Shown here in pieces: positions 16,466 to 24,752 of a stretch of DNA of 62,456 bases. Each line of letters starts with the position of its first letter. Positions within the stretch are counted from its first letter, which is position 1. Source of the stretch: JBBKWQ01 sp037969115 (GTDB taxonomy: Bacteria > Actinomycetota > Acidimicrobiia > Acidimicrobiales > Ilumatobacteraceae); contig JBBKWQ010000077.1 in the NCBI GenBank assembly GCA_037969115.1, positions 1-62,456 of the forward strand, in the 5' to 3' direction. A program made the translations under genes and the position numbers. A model generated the notes under the pieces. It saw only the letters and a list, made by a program, of their open reading frames with translations, was not told the DNA's origin and made no database searches.

Positions 16466-17338
16466 TCAGCGGGACTTCATCGGAGCGATGACCTGGTCGG
16501 CGAAGCGGAGCGCAGGCTCGGCGTGCAGGGGATGGCCGAAGTCCATCACGAAGTACGTCACGCCGAGTTCGACGAGGTGATCCAGGCGTTCCAGCCATTG
16601 TTCGGAGGCGGCATCAGACTCGGGCAGGTCACCCGCAACCGTGACGCAGTTCTCGATGTCGGACGGGTTCCGGCCGGCGTAGTCGGCGGCGGCCCGGACG
16701 ATGTCGCGCTTGCGCCGCCAATCGTCGTCACCCCGATAGGCCCCATTCCAGATGTCGGCCTGACGACCGACGATCGGCAACCCGATCTTCTCCCCGCTGC
16801 TGCCGATACAGACCGGGGGAACGACATCGGGTCGAGGCGTGGCCGCGGCGTCGTCGATGCGGAAGTAGGTCCCGTCGAAGGTGGGGTGTTGCTCGGTCCA
16901 CATCAGCCGGCAGATCTGCACGACCTCCTCCAATTGATGCAGCCGAACGGCCGTCTTCGGGAAGTCGTACCCGTAGGAGAGGTATTCGTCCTCACGCCAG
17001 CCGGCACCGATGCCTAGCATGAAGCGGCCGCCGGAGAGCACCTGTAACGTCGCCGCCATCTTCGCCGTGAGTGCCGGATTGCGATAGCCCTGCCCGAGGA
17101 CGTGATGACACAACATGACAGCGGGGAACTTGGCCGCCAACCACGTCAGGGATGTCCAGCCCTCGAGGAACCCTTCGGTCTTCTCGCTGTCGAAGCCGTA
17201 GAAGTGATCGGCGATCCACAACGAGTCGAAATGCGGCAATGCTGCGGGGAGAATGTGCTCCGCCTGGTACATCACGATGGGTTGGAAGTTGCTTCCCGCA
17301 TGCCCGGCAACCGGTGACAACCAGCCGAACTTGACCAT
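16466..17338 (-). CDS. LLM-class (F420-type) oxidoreductase
   Basis: 290-residue TIM-barrel protein of the luciferase-like monooxygenase superfamily, in the branch that normally uses coenzyme F420 in Actinobacteria. Typical parts are FDSLWIADHFY, LCHHVLGQGYRNPALTAKMAATLQVLSGGRFMLGIGAGWREDE, and PPVCIGSSGEKIGLPIVGRQADIWN. The substrate is unknown. The start ATG at 17338 is well fixed by a strong GGAGGA site 6 nt upstream, one of the few clear Shine-Dalgarno sequences here. It is monocistronic, convergent with the TPR gene. Confidence 0.85.
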   Translation of the reverse strand: MVKFGWLSPVAGHAGSNFQPIVMYQAEHILPAALPHFDSLWIADHFYGFDSEKTEGFLEGWTSLTWLAAKFPAVMLCHHVLGQGYRNPALTAKMAATLQVLSGGRFMLGIGAGWREDEYLSYGYDFPKTAVRLHQLEEVVQICRLMWTEQHPTFDGTYFRIDDAAATPRPDVVPPVCIGSSGEKIGLPIVGRQADIWNGAYRGDDDWRRKRDIVRAAADYAGRNPSDIENCVTVAGDLPESDAASEQWLERLDHLVELGVTYFVMDFGHPLHAEPALRFADQVIAPMKSR

Positions 17339-17486
17339 GTCGAATCCTCCTCCGTGGGTGGGCGCAGCGTGCGCGCAAGTCGATCATGTCACGCTGTCAG
17401 CGAGACCTGTCAGATCTTGATCGTTCGATCCGAGTACGAAGACGCGATCCATCGCTGCCGGGTCGCCGTTCCAGATGTGGACCGCG

Positions 17487-18125
17487 CTACTGGCGGTGCT
17501 GGGCGTAGTAGATGACGCGCTCCATCACGTCGTCGCCGGCCTTGGCGACCGAGCCGGCGTCGAACGGCGGCTGAGGGTCGTACTCGATCATGAGTTGGGC
17601 CGCTTCGGCGGCGACGCGGTCGAACAACAGCTCGACGAGACGGAGCGCCATGTCGATGCCGCTCGACACGCCGGCCGCTGTGATGATGCGCCGGTCGAGA
17701 TGCTCGACGACGCGCTGGGGTGTCGGCAGGGCGCCGAGTTGTCCGAGCCGGTCGTAGGCGCCCCAGTGGGTGGTGGCCGTGAGGCCGTCGAGGAGACCGG
17801 CGGCGGCGAGCACGAGTGAACCCGTGCAGACCGACGTGGTGAACGTGCTGGTCTGGTGCGCTGCCCGGACCCAACCGAGCACCCGTTCGTCTGCCGTCAA
17901 CGCTCGTGTGCCGAATCCGCCGGGGAACACGACCACATCGGGGTTCGGGACCTCGTCGAACGTCGCGTCCGCGGTAATGCCGAGAAATCCGTTGTCGGAA
18001 CGGATCTCGCCGTGTTCATGCCCGATGAACGTGACATCGAGTTCCGGGATGCGCTGCAACACCTCGTAGGGCCCGATCGCATCGAGCGCAGTGAACTGGT
18101 GAAAGAGCGGAATCGCGACCTGCAT
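17487..18125 (-). CDS. DJ-1/PfpI-family protein, isonitrile-hydratase-like
   Basis: 212 residues with the class I glutamine-amidotransferase-like fold. The nucleophile elbow is SVCTGSLVLAAAGLLDG, with C100 and T101; D15 sits in LDAIGPYEVL. This D/C/T set corresponds to the residues used by isonitrile hydratase InhA, so hydration of isonitriles to N-formamides is a candidate activity, though the same trio occurs in AraC-type sensor domains. No helix-turn-helix follows, so it is an enzyme rather than a regulator. The preceding alpha-galactosidase gene ends 78 bp upstream on the same strand. Confidence 0.75.
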   Translation of the reverse strand: MQVAIPLFHQFTALDAIGPYEVLQRIPELDVTFIGHEHGEIRSDNGFLGITADATFDEVPNPDVVVFPGGFGTRALTADERVLGWVRAAHQTSTFTTSVCTGSLVLAAAGLLDGLTATTHWGAYDRLGQLGALPTPQRVVEHLDRRIITAAGVSSGIDMALRLVELLFDRVAAEAAQLMIEYDPQPPFDAGSVAKAGDDVMERVIYYAQHRQ

Positions 18126-18182
18126 GCTCCCGTTGTATCGCGTCGCCGGGACCCACGTGCCGTCGGTCGACCGGTGAGCGCG

Positions 18183-18212
18183 TCAGAGCGCTTCAGAGCG
18201 CTGTCAGAGCGC
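18183..18212. repeat. TCAGAGCGC repeated three times across the alpha-galactosidase stop
   Basis: Copies at 18183-18191, 18193-18201 and 18204-18212. The third supplies the stop codon and last codons of the alpha-galactosidase; the other two repeat the stop downstream. The unit can also form short GCGCT/AGCGC stems. Confidence 0.6.
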
Positions 18213-20300
18213 GGTGAGTGTGAGCAGCACTGCCGACTCGGGGTGCAGGATCGGAGGCTGGATCCCGTGTGCCTCGAGTTGTCGACCCGTCAGCGTGATT
18301 CCCGTCTCGATCCAGTCGGGCTGACGCCGGGCCGGACCCCATCGACCCCCCGGAAGTGGCAGGTGCTCCACGCGATATCGGCGGTCGACGTCGAGACCGG
18401 GCAGCCGCAGCGGTGGGGGTGACAAGCTCGCCGCCGTCGTGACGACGGCAAAGCTGACGACAGCCTGGCTCCGGTCGGCGGCGTACACACCGTGCGCGAC
18501 GTATGCATCCTCGGTGTCGAAACGGACGGCATCGCCCGAATGCAGCAGCGGACGAAGTCGCTGATGGAGCTCGACGATCTGGGCGAGGTCGGCCAGCTCT
18601 GCGCCGGTGATGCCGAGCAGGTTCCATTCGATGCCGAGATGTCCGAACAGCGCAGTGGCCGCCCGGAACGACAAGTCGTGCGTGCGGCCGGTGGTGTGCG
18701 ACCGTGTCGGGCCGATGTGGGCGCCCATGAGCTCGGGCGGAATGAGCATCGACACGCCGCGCTGGATCGACTGGCGTTCGAGCGCGTCGTTACAGTCGCT
18801 CGTCCAGACTCGGTCGGTTCGTTGCAGGATTGCATGGTCGATCCGAGCGCCGCCTGACGCACAACTTTCGAACTCGACGGTCGGGTGGCGTTGCCGAAGT
18901 TCGTCGAGCAACCGGTACAGCGCCAAGGTCTGTGCGTGTGTGCCCGCGGCGCCGGTCGCCCCGCTGCCCTGAGCGTGGTCGCGGTTCATGTCCCACTTCA
19001 CGTAGCCGATGGAGTGGTCACGCAGCAGCGCGTCGAGATGGCTCAGGATGTGTTCGTAGGCATCCGGTTGACCCAGGTCGAGCACGAGCTGGTTGCGGCC
19101 GAGGAGGTGCTCGTACCCCGCTGTCTTGAGCGCCCAGTCGGGATGCGCCCGATACGTGTCGCTGTCGGGGTTGATCATCTCGGGTTCGACCCAGATGCCG
19201 AACTGCATGCCGAGTGATTCGACGTGCTCGATGAGCGGGCCGAGTCCGACCGGGTGGGCGTCGTGTGAGACCCACCAGTCGCCGAGCCCGGCGGCGTCGT
19301 TGCGTCGCCCTCCGAACCAGCCGTCGTCGAGGACGAAACGCTCGACTCCCACTCGGGCAGCCTGCGTGGCGAGGTTCTGCAAGACGTCGAGGTCGTGATT
19401 GAAGTACACGGCCTCCCACGTGTTGAGCAGTACAGGACGGGGCGCCGTCGGGTGTGCCGATCGCGAGCGCAGCGCTCGATGGAATTGCCACGTGGCGGGG
19501 GTCAAGCCCTGTTCGGAGTGCACTGCGACGACATCGGGGGTTCGATACCGCTCGCCGGCCTCCAACACGATCTCGCCCGGATGGAGCAGTTCGCCGAGCT
19601 GTATGAATCTCCGGCCCTCGGGGAGCCGCTCGGCGAATACGGCATGGTTGCCGCTCCAGGCGAGGTGAGCGCCCCAGACCCGACCCGACCATTCGCCGAA
19701 CGACCGTGTTCCAGCGAACAGCAGCGGCGGATGCTCGTGCGACGTGCGCCCGCGCCGATTCTCGGCGACATGCGAGCCGTGCTCCCACGACTGTCGAACC
19801 GGCTGGAACTCGCGGGTCCACCGACCGGTGAAGGTGCACAACTCGTCGGCGTCCTGGGGGATCGGCAGCGTCACCGTCAAAGCCTCGAGGTGATATCGCC
19901 CGGTGCCGACATTGCGCACCTCGGTGCTCACGACCAGTGTGTGATCGAGCTCGATGACGGTGACGAGCTCGAGCTCGGCGATGGGATCGACGGCATTCAC
20001 GGTGAGACGGTTCCCATCGACATGATGACCGGCGGTCCCGAATCGCGGTGCCCAGGCGCGTCCGCCGCCCCGATGGCCCACGAGTCCCGGCCGTCCGGTG
20101 AACCCGGAGCCGTGCTCGGGAACGAACGAGATCGGCGCCACGGCGTCGAGCGTGGCGTGGGGGAGTGGCGGATCGAGCGCGGCCGCCACCGAATCGAGGT
20201 CGAAGCCGTCGCCGAGCGGGGCACCCCAGTAGGCGAGGGAGGGGGTGCCTGTTGCGAGGTCGATGACGACGTCGCAACCGGACCCTCGGAGGTGGATCAA
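18204..20300 (-). CDS. Cytoplasmic GH36 alpha-galactosidase
   Basis: 698 residues, normal length for GH36. It hydrolyses terminal alpha-galactosyl residues from melibiose- or raffinose-type sugars. From the start chosen, the nucleophile is D437 in YVKWDMNRD and the acid/base D502 in WTSDCNDALER; the ERFVLDDGWFGGR block is also typical. There is no signal peptide, so it acts on imported sugars. I prefer the TTG at 20300, one base after the permease stop, because AAGGG lies 5 nt before it and family members begin with IHLRG; an ATG at 20336 would overlap the permease by 35 bp. It is the last gene of the sugar ABC operon. Confidence 0.88.
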   Translation of the reverse strand: MIHLRGSGCDVVIDLATGTPSLAYWGAPLGDGFDLDSVAAALDPPLPHATLDAVAPISFVPEHGSGFTGRPGLVGHRGGGRAWAPRFGTAGHHVDGNRLTVNAVDPIAELELVTVIELDHTLVVSTEVRNVGTGRYHLEALTVTLPIPQDADELCTFTGRWTREFQPVRQSWEHGSHVAENRRGRTSHEHPPLLFAGTRSFGEWSGRVWGAHLAWSGNHAVFAERLPEGRRFIQLGELLHPGEIVLEAGERYRTPDVVAVHSEQGLTPATWQFHRALRSRSAHPTAPRPVLLNTWEAVYFNHDLDVLQNLATQAARVGVERFVLDDGWFGGRRNDAAGLGDWWVSHDAHPVGLGPLIEHVESLGMQFGIWVEPEMINPDSDTYRAHPDWALKTAGYEHLLGRNQLVLDLGQPDAYEHILSHLDALLRDHSIGYVKWDMNRDHAQGSGATGAAGTHAQTLALYRLLDELRQRHPTVEFESCASGGARIDHAILQRTDRVWTSDCNDALERQSIQRGVSMLIPPELMGAHIGPTRSHTTGRTHDLSFRAATALFGHLGIEWNLLGITGAELADLAQIVELHQRLRPLLHSGDAVRFDTEDAYVAHGVYAADRSQAVVSFAVVTTAASLSPPPLRLPGLDVDRRYRVEHLPLPGGRWGPARRQPDWIETGITLTGRQLEAHGIQPPILHPESAVLLTLTAL

Positions 20301-20301
20301 C

Positions 20302-21249
20302 TCAGCCCTTGCTGGCGCCGAGAGTGAGCCCGGCAATGAACTGCTTCTGGAGTGCGAGGTACACGATGAGTGTGGGCAGTGCGATCATGATGGACGCCGC
20401 CGCGATCAGATTGAAGTCGGTCGCGTACTGGCCGTTGAGCACCGAGATCGACGAGGTGATCGGCCGGTCACTGCCCTGGCTGAGCAGCACGGAGCCCCAG
20501 AAGAAGTCGTTGTACAACCAGGTGAACTCGAGCGTGGCAAGCGCAGCCAACGCAGGGCGGGTGAGCGGCAACACGATCTGGAAGTACTGACGGACGACGC
20601 CTGCACCATCGACGGCGGATGCCTCACTGATCTCCTTCGGAATCGTCTTCATGTAGTTCGCGAGCACGAACGTACAGAATCCGATCTGGAACCCGATGTG
20701 CACCAGGATCACGGCCAGCTTCGTGCCGAGCAAGTTGCCCGTGTCGGCGTCGGAGAGGACATCCGGCCAAGGCACTCGCTTGAAGATCTGGAACAGCGGC
20801 TGGAACAAGACCTGCTGCGGCATCAGGTTACCGGCGGTGAACAGCACCAGGAAGAGGATGTTGAACCGCCAGCTGAACCGCGTGCACGCGAACGCGACCA
20901 TGCTCGACAGCCACAGGGTGACGACGAGCGCCGGCAACACGATGATCATCGTGTTGACGAAGGTGGTGCTCATGCCGCCGACTCGCCACGCGTCTCGATA
21001 GTTGTCGAGCGTGAGCGTCTTGGGAGCCGAGAACGGGCCGTTGACCTGTGTGTCGTCGGCGTAGCGGCGGAACGAGTTGTAAACGGCAGTGGCCACCGGC
21101 AACAACCACGCCAGCGCCACGATGACGAGACACAGGTGCAGGAAGACCCGCGCCGGGCGAATGCCGCCGCCTTGGTGTTCGTGCATCTGCGCGGCGGCTT
21201 CTGGCGTGAGGTAGTCCTTGGCAGTGAGATGTGCCGAGTCAGTACTCAT
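20302..21249 (-). CDS. Sugar ABC transporter permease (MalG type)
   Basis: 315-residue inner-membrane permease with about six transmembrane segments. The cytoplasmic EAA loop that docks the ATPase is EISEASAVDGAGVVRQYFQIVLP. The C-terminus QKQFIAGLTLGASKG is characteristic of the MalG/UgpE group. It overlaps the partner permease by 4 bp (ATGA) and would pair with it 1:1, with the binding protein at 22.3-23.6 kb and the MsmK-like ATPase encoded divergently at 24.8 kb. Confidence 0.92.
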   Translation of the reverse strand: MSTDSAHLTAKDYLTPEAAAQMHEHQGGGIRPARVFLHLCLVIVALAWLLPVATAVYNSFRRYADDTQVNGPFSAPKTLTLDNYRDAWRVGGMSTTFVNTMIIVLPALVVTLWLSSMVAFACTRFSWRFNILFLVLFTAGNLMPQQVLFQPLFQIFKRVPWPDVLSDADTGNLLGTKLAVILVHIGFQIGFCTFVLANYMKTIPKEISEASAVDGAGVVRQYFQIVLPLTRPALAALATLEFTWLYNDFFWGSVLLSQGSDRPITSSISVLNGQYATDFNLIAAASIMIALPTLIVYLALQKQFIAGLTLGASKG

Positions 21250-22247
21250 ATCTCCGACTCCCGATAGTGGTTGGTGACGTACCAGATGATGAACGCCAAA
21301 CAGAGCACCAGCAGCACCACCGCGTACGCGGATCCGATACCGACTCGGCCACCGCCCTCGCCCAGGAGTGAGTTCGTGACGAGCGTGCCCATGACCTCGG
21401 TGCCCCGCTGTTCGTTGAGTGCGGCGACGATGTCGTAGGCGCGGAGGGCCTCGATCACCGTAATGACGGCGACGACCACGTTGATCGGCTTGAGTGCGGG
21501 GAACACGACGTTGCGGAAGCTCTGCACTTCGTTGCAGCCGTCGATGGCGGCAGCCTCACGAAGCGCCGGATCGACCGCTTTCAGGCCGGCCAGATACATC
21601 ACCATGATGTACCCGATGTGGCGCCAGGCCATGGCGATGAGCAGAGCGGCGAAGTTCTTCGAGAGCCCGAGCTGGAAGTCGAGGAACGGAAGGTCGAAAC
21701 TGAAGATCTTGCTGCCGTCGCCCACGAAGTCGACCGGTTCGCCTGGCCAGACCATGTTGAGGAGACCACGATCCCGGGAGAACATCGTGCTCTTCCAGAT
21801 GAAGCCGACGACGGCGAGCGAGAGCACCACGGGGAAGTAGTAGATGCTCTGGTAGACGCGGCTGCCGCGAAGGTCTTTGTCGAGCAGATACGCGAGCAGC
21901 ATGCCGATCGCGGAACAGAAGAACAGGAAGAAGACCAGGATGAAGTTGTTGAACAGTGCCGGGAACAGGTTCGGGTCGAAGACCGTGAAGATGAACCAGT
22001 AGTTCTGGAACCCGACGAGCTTGATGTCGGTCAGCGGTGCCAGGTTGTCCCATTCGGTGAACGAGAGGCCGACGGTGGCCATCGCTGGGATCCAGACCAG
22101 CACGATGTGCAGGAGGGCTGGTACCCCGACCATGACGCCGAGCCAGAACTTGTCCTGTTTGGTCAGTTTCGAGTACTTGCGGCGGTGGCGCCCTTCGGGC
22201 GCCACCGTGTGCAAGCTCGTTTCGGTGGAGTCGAGCTGATTCGTCAT
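21246..22247 (-). CDS. Sugar ABC transporter permease (MalF type)
   Basis: 333-residue permease of the MalF/UgpA group. A basic N-terminal tail (RHRRKYSKLTKQDKF) precedes the first membrane segment. The EAA loop reads LREAAAIDGCNEVQSFRNVVFPALKP. The ATG at 22247 starts 10 bp after the binding-protein stop; a longer frame upstream is not coding for family sequence. It forms the heteromeric channel with the following permease. Confidence 0.92.
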   Translation of the reverse strand: MTNQLDSTETSLHTVAPEGRHRRKYSKLTKQDKFWLGVMVGVPALLHIVLVWIPAMATVGLSFTEWDNLAPLTDIKLVGFQNYWFIFTVFDPNLFPALFNNFILVFFLFFCSAIGMLLAYLLDKDLRGSRVYQSIYYFPVVLSLAVVGFIWKSTMFSRDRGLLNMVWPGEPVDFVGDGSKIFSFDLPFLDFQLGLSKNFAALLIAMAWRHIGYIMVMYLAGLKAVDPALREAAAIDGCNEVQSFRNVVFPALKPINVVVAVITVIEALRAYDIVAALNEQRGTEVMGTLVTNSLLGEGGGRVGIGSAYAVVLLVLCLAFIIWYVTNHYRESEI

Positions 22248-22257
22248 CAGTGCCGAC

Positions 22258-23643
22258 TCACTCGAAGTTGTAGGTGGCCTTCTGGGCCTCGACAGTGTCG
22301 AGGATGGTGTCGATCTTCGTCGGATCGGCAAGGAAGTCCGCGATCGCGATGCCGACCACTTCCGACGCGAACGCCGGGTCGGTGTCGCGGTCGAGGAACT
22401 GCGCGATGTACTTCGCGCTTCCCACGAGGTCGGCGGCCTTCTGCTGCAGCGCGTTGTAGCCGCTGGTGTCGGCCTCGCTGTTCGCAGCCACCACGGAAGG
22501 ATCGACTGCGATGTATGCCGCGATCGCGTCGTTCGAACCCAGCGCCGTGAGCAGTGCCTTGGCGCCCTCCGGATTCTTCGGCGACGCCGCCATCATGAAC
22601 CCGTCGATTGGTGCCTCGATGGCATCTTGGCCGTGCTCGGCGTTGATCTCCGGGAACGCGAAGAAGTCGATGTCGTCGATGATGTCCTGCTGGGTTTCGG
22701 CATCGAAGTTGCTGGTGAGGAAGTTGCCGATCAGGTACATGCCGGCCTCGTTCGCACCGAGAGCGTTGGCCGAGTCCTGCCACGGGCGACCGTTGGCATC
22801 GGGCTGGTAGTAGGGAAGGAGTTCCTCCCACTTCGTGAAGACTTCCTTGACCTTGGGATCGGTCCAGCTCTCGTTTCCGCCCATGAGCGACACATGGAAG
22901 TCATACCCGTTGACGCGCATGTTGAGCATGTCGAACATGCCCATCTGCGGCCAACGCCCGTCGTTGGCGGCGCACAGCGGCGTGATGCCGTCGGTCTCCA
23001 TCTGCGCACACAGTGCGAGGAAATCATCCCAGTTCGTCGGCACGTCGTAGCCGTTGTCGGCGAAGAGGCTCTTGCGATAGTGAACGCCCCACGCATAGAA
23101 GTAGAACGGCACGAAGTACTGCTCGCCGTCGAGCGCGGTGGACGCCGACTTGAAGCCCTCGCTCATGCCGTCCAGATTTGCCCACACGTCGGAGATCTGC
23201 CCGACGACGCCCTTGCTCGCGAACGCACGCATCCGGTACCCGGCGAACCAGGCCATCACGTCGTCTGGTTGCTGGATGTAGGTGTTGAAGTTCTCCTGGT
23301 AGGAGTTGTGGTCGACCGTGTTGATGCTGACATCGAGGCCGGAGGCGCCGATGGCCGCAGCCATGCCGGCGAGCGGCTTCTCGTCGGAGTAGTTGGAGCC
23401 GAAGGTCACCGCACCGGCATCACCGGCTGGCGCGTCGGTGGTCTCGGCCATTGCGTCGGTGGTGTCGCTCGCTGACCCGTCGGTGGTCTCGGTGGCAGCG
23501 TCGTCGCTCCCGCAGGCGGCGAGCAGTGCGCCGGCACCGACGGTGACGGCCGCTCCGGCGATGAACCCTCGCCGACCGATTGGGTGCTTGAGTTCTGCTG
23601 AACCCTCGGATGAATTCGGTGAACTCTCGGTCGTCCCTGTCAT
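22258..23643 (-). CDS. Sugar ABC transporter substrate-binding lipoprotein (family 1)
   Basis: 461 residues. The N-terminus has a twin-arginine motif (GRRGFIAG, about residues 23-30) and a lipobox LLAACG, so it is probably exported folded through Tat and lipidated, then tethered outside the membrane. The mature part is an extracellular solute-binding protein family 1 fold rich in aromatic residues, as for sugars. The ATG at 23643 has a strong GGGGGAG site. First gene of the minus-strand operon binding protein, MalF, MalG, alpha-galactosidase. The sugar is inferred from the enzyme genes, not from the binding site. Confidence 0.9.
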   Translation of the reverse strand: MTGTTESSPNSSEGSAELKHPIGRRGFIAGAAVTVGAGALLAACGSDDAATETTDGSASDTTDAMAETTDAPAGDAGAVTFGSNYSDEKPLAGMAAAIGASGLDVSINTVDHNSYQENFNTYIQQPDDVMAWFAGYRMRAFASKGVVGQISDVWANLDGMSEGFKSASTALDGEQYFVPFYFYAWGVHYRKSLFADNGYDVPTNWDDFLALCAQMETDGITPLCAANDGRWPQMGMFDMLNMRVNGYDFHVSLMGGNESWTDPKVKEVFTKWEELLPYYQPDANGRPWQDSANALGANEAGMYLIGNFLTSNFDAETQQDIIDDIDFFAFPEINAEHGQDAIEAPIDGFMMAASPKNPEGAKALLTALGSNDAIAAYIAVDPSVVAANSEADTSGYNALQQKAADLVGSAKYIAQFLDRDTDPAFASEVVGIAIADFLADPTKIDTILDTVEAQKATYNFE

Positions 23644-23713
23644 GTCTCCCCCTCGTGGATGATGTTTTGAAAATATCGGAACTGTGACCACTGTCGCACC
23701 TCCGAGCACTGCA

Positions 23714-23719
23714 CGTCAA
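23714..23719 (-). promoter_or_regulatory. -35-like hexamer upstream of sugar-binding protein operon
   Basis: TTGACG on the minus strand, about 70 nt before the start ATG and directly downstream of the 23727-23750 inverted repeat. A convincing -10 box at the right spacing is not seen. Confidence 0.3.
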
Positions 23720-23726
23720 GGTTGAA

Positions 23727-23750
23727 GTTCGATTCTCCACGAATTCGAAC
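23727..23750. promoter_or_regulatory. Inverted repeat GTTCGA-N12-TCGAAC, candidate DeoR operator
   Basis: Perfect 6-bp arms in the divergent region between the sugar operon and the DeoR gene, next to the minus-strand TTGACG. Further GTTCG copies follow on the plus strand at about 23783-23795. DeoR-family proteins commonly bind repeated short motifs of this kind. Confidence 0.45.
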
Positions 23751-23767
23751 AGGAAACGGGCGTTTTG

Positions 23768-23783
23768 CTCCCTGATTCAGGAG
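23768..23783. promoter_or_regulatory. Second inverted repeat (CTCC.TGA-T-TCAGGAG)
   Basis: Near-perfect palindrome with a core CCTGATTCAGG, about 17 bp before the plus-strand -35 box. Possibly a second operator, or a site for a global regulator. Confidence 0.35.
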
Positions 23784-23799
23784 TTCGTGTTCGTTTCTG

Positions 23800-23829
23800 T
23801 TGACTTCGATGCGATTCTCGGGCATTGTC
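23800..23829 (+). promoter_or_regulatory. Promoter of the DeoR gene
   Basis: TTGACT (23800-23805), 18 nt, CATTGT (23824-23829), then 7 nt to the ATG at 23837. The message would be leaderless or nearly so. Confidence 0.45.
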
Positions 23830-23836
23830 TTGCGGT

Positions 23837-24670
23837 ATGAGCGAGGGGGTTCGCCGGTCACTGGCACGACAGCGTCACGAGCGCATCGTGAGCCACGTCC
23901 GTCGGCGCGGCGCGGCCCGGGTCACCGACCTCGCCGACCTGCTCGACGTCAGCGAGATGACCGTGCGTCGAGACCTCGACATGCTCGACGAGGCCGGGCT
24001 GCTCGTGAAGGTGCACGGCGGTGCGACGGTCCGATACCAATACAGCGCGGATGAGCCGGGCTTCGAAGCGAAAGCGCTCCGCAATACCGCCGAGAAGGCT
24101 GCGATAGCGGCCTCTGCGGCTGCACTGGTGATGACAGGCGCCTCCATCGGTGTCACCGCCGGGACCACGACGGTCCACCTCGCGGCCGAACTGGTCAGCG
24201 TGCCCGGTCTCACCGTGGTCACCAACAGCCTCCGCGTGGCCGACGTGTTGCATGCGTCGCCGCGACCCGATCGCACGGTGATCCTGACGGGCGGCGTGCG
24301 CACGCCGAGTGACGCGCTGGTCGGTCCGATCGCGAACGAGAGCCTGCGCTCGTTTCACCTCGATGCGGTCTTCATGGGCGTGCACGGCATGCACGAACAC
24401 GCCGGATTCACCACACCGAACCTGCTCGAAGCCGACACCAACAAGGCGTTCCTCGCGTCGACGAGCCAGCTGGTCGTGCTGGCCGATCACACGAAGTGGG
24501 GCATCACCGGGCTCACCACGATGGCCGAGCTGTCAGACGCGGCCGTGTGCGTCACGGACGGCGACATCGGCGACGACGCGCGACACGTGCTGGAAGAACA
24601 CGTCGGCCGCCTCGTGGTGTCGGCGCTCGATCCGGTCGCGCTACGCGGACGGGTCGAGAGCTCGCCGTAA
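23837..24670 (+). CDS. DeoR-family transcriptional regulator of the alpha-galactoside genes
   Basis: 277 residues. The N-terminal helix-turn-helix is classic DeoR (VTDLADLLDVSEMTVRRDLDMLDEAGLLVKVHGGAT, about 29-63), followed by a DeoR C-terminal sensor of the sugar-phosphate isomerase fold (GVTAGTTTVHLA; TNSLRVADVL; VLTGG; ADHTKWG). Such sensors bind a phosphorylated sugar, here perhaps galactose-1-phosphate or a tagatose derivative. It lies between the two arms of the sugar locus and reads toward the ATPase gene. The ATG at 23837 is preferred over a TTG at 23825. Confidence 0.88.
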   Translation: MSEGVRRSLARQRHERIVSHVRRRGAARVTDLADLLDVSEMTVRRDLDMLDEAGLLVKVHGGATVRYQYSADEPGFEAKALRNTAEKAAIAASAAALVMTGASIGVTAGTTTVHLAAELVSVPGLTVVTNSLRVADVLHASPRPDRTVILTGGVRTPSDALVGPIANESLRSFHLDAVFMGVHGMHEHAGFTTPNLLEADTNKAFLASTSQLVVLADHTKWGITGLTTMAELSDAAVCVTDGDIGDDARHVLEEHVGRLVVSALDPVALRGRVESSP

Positions 24671-24752
24671 CACGCCACCGCTGGCCACATCGTCCGAAAC
24701 CCCTACTCCCACGATCTCTACCACCGCAGACAGTCCCAATGAAGGAGCCGAC

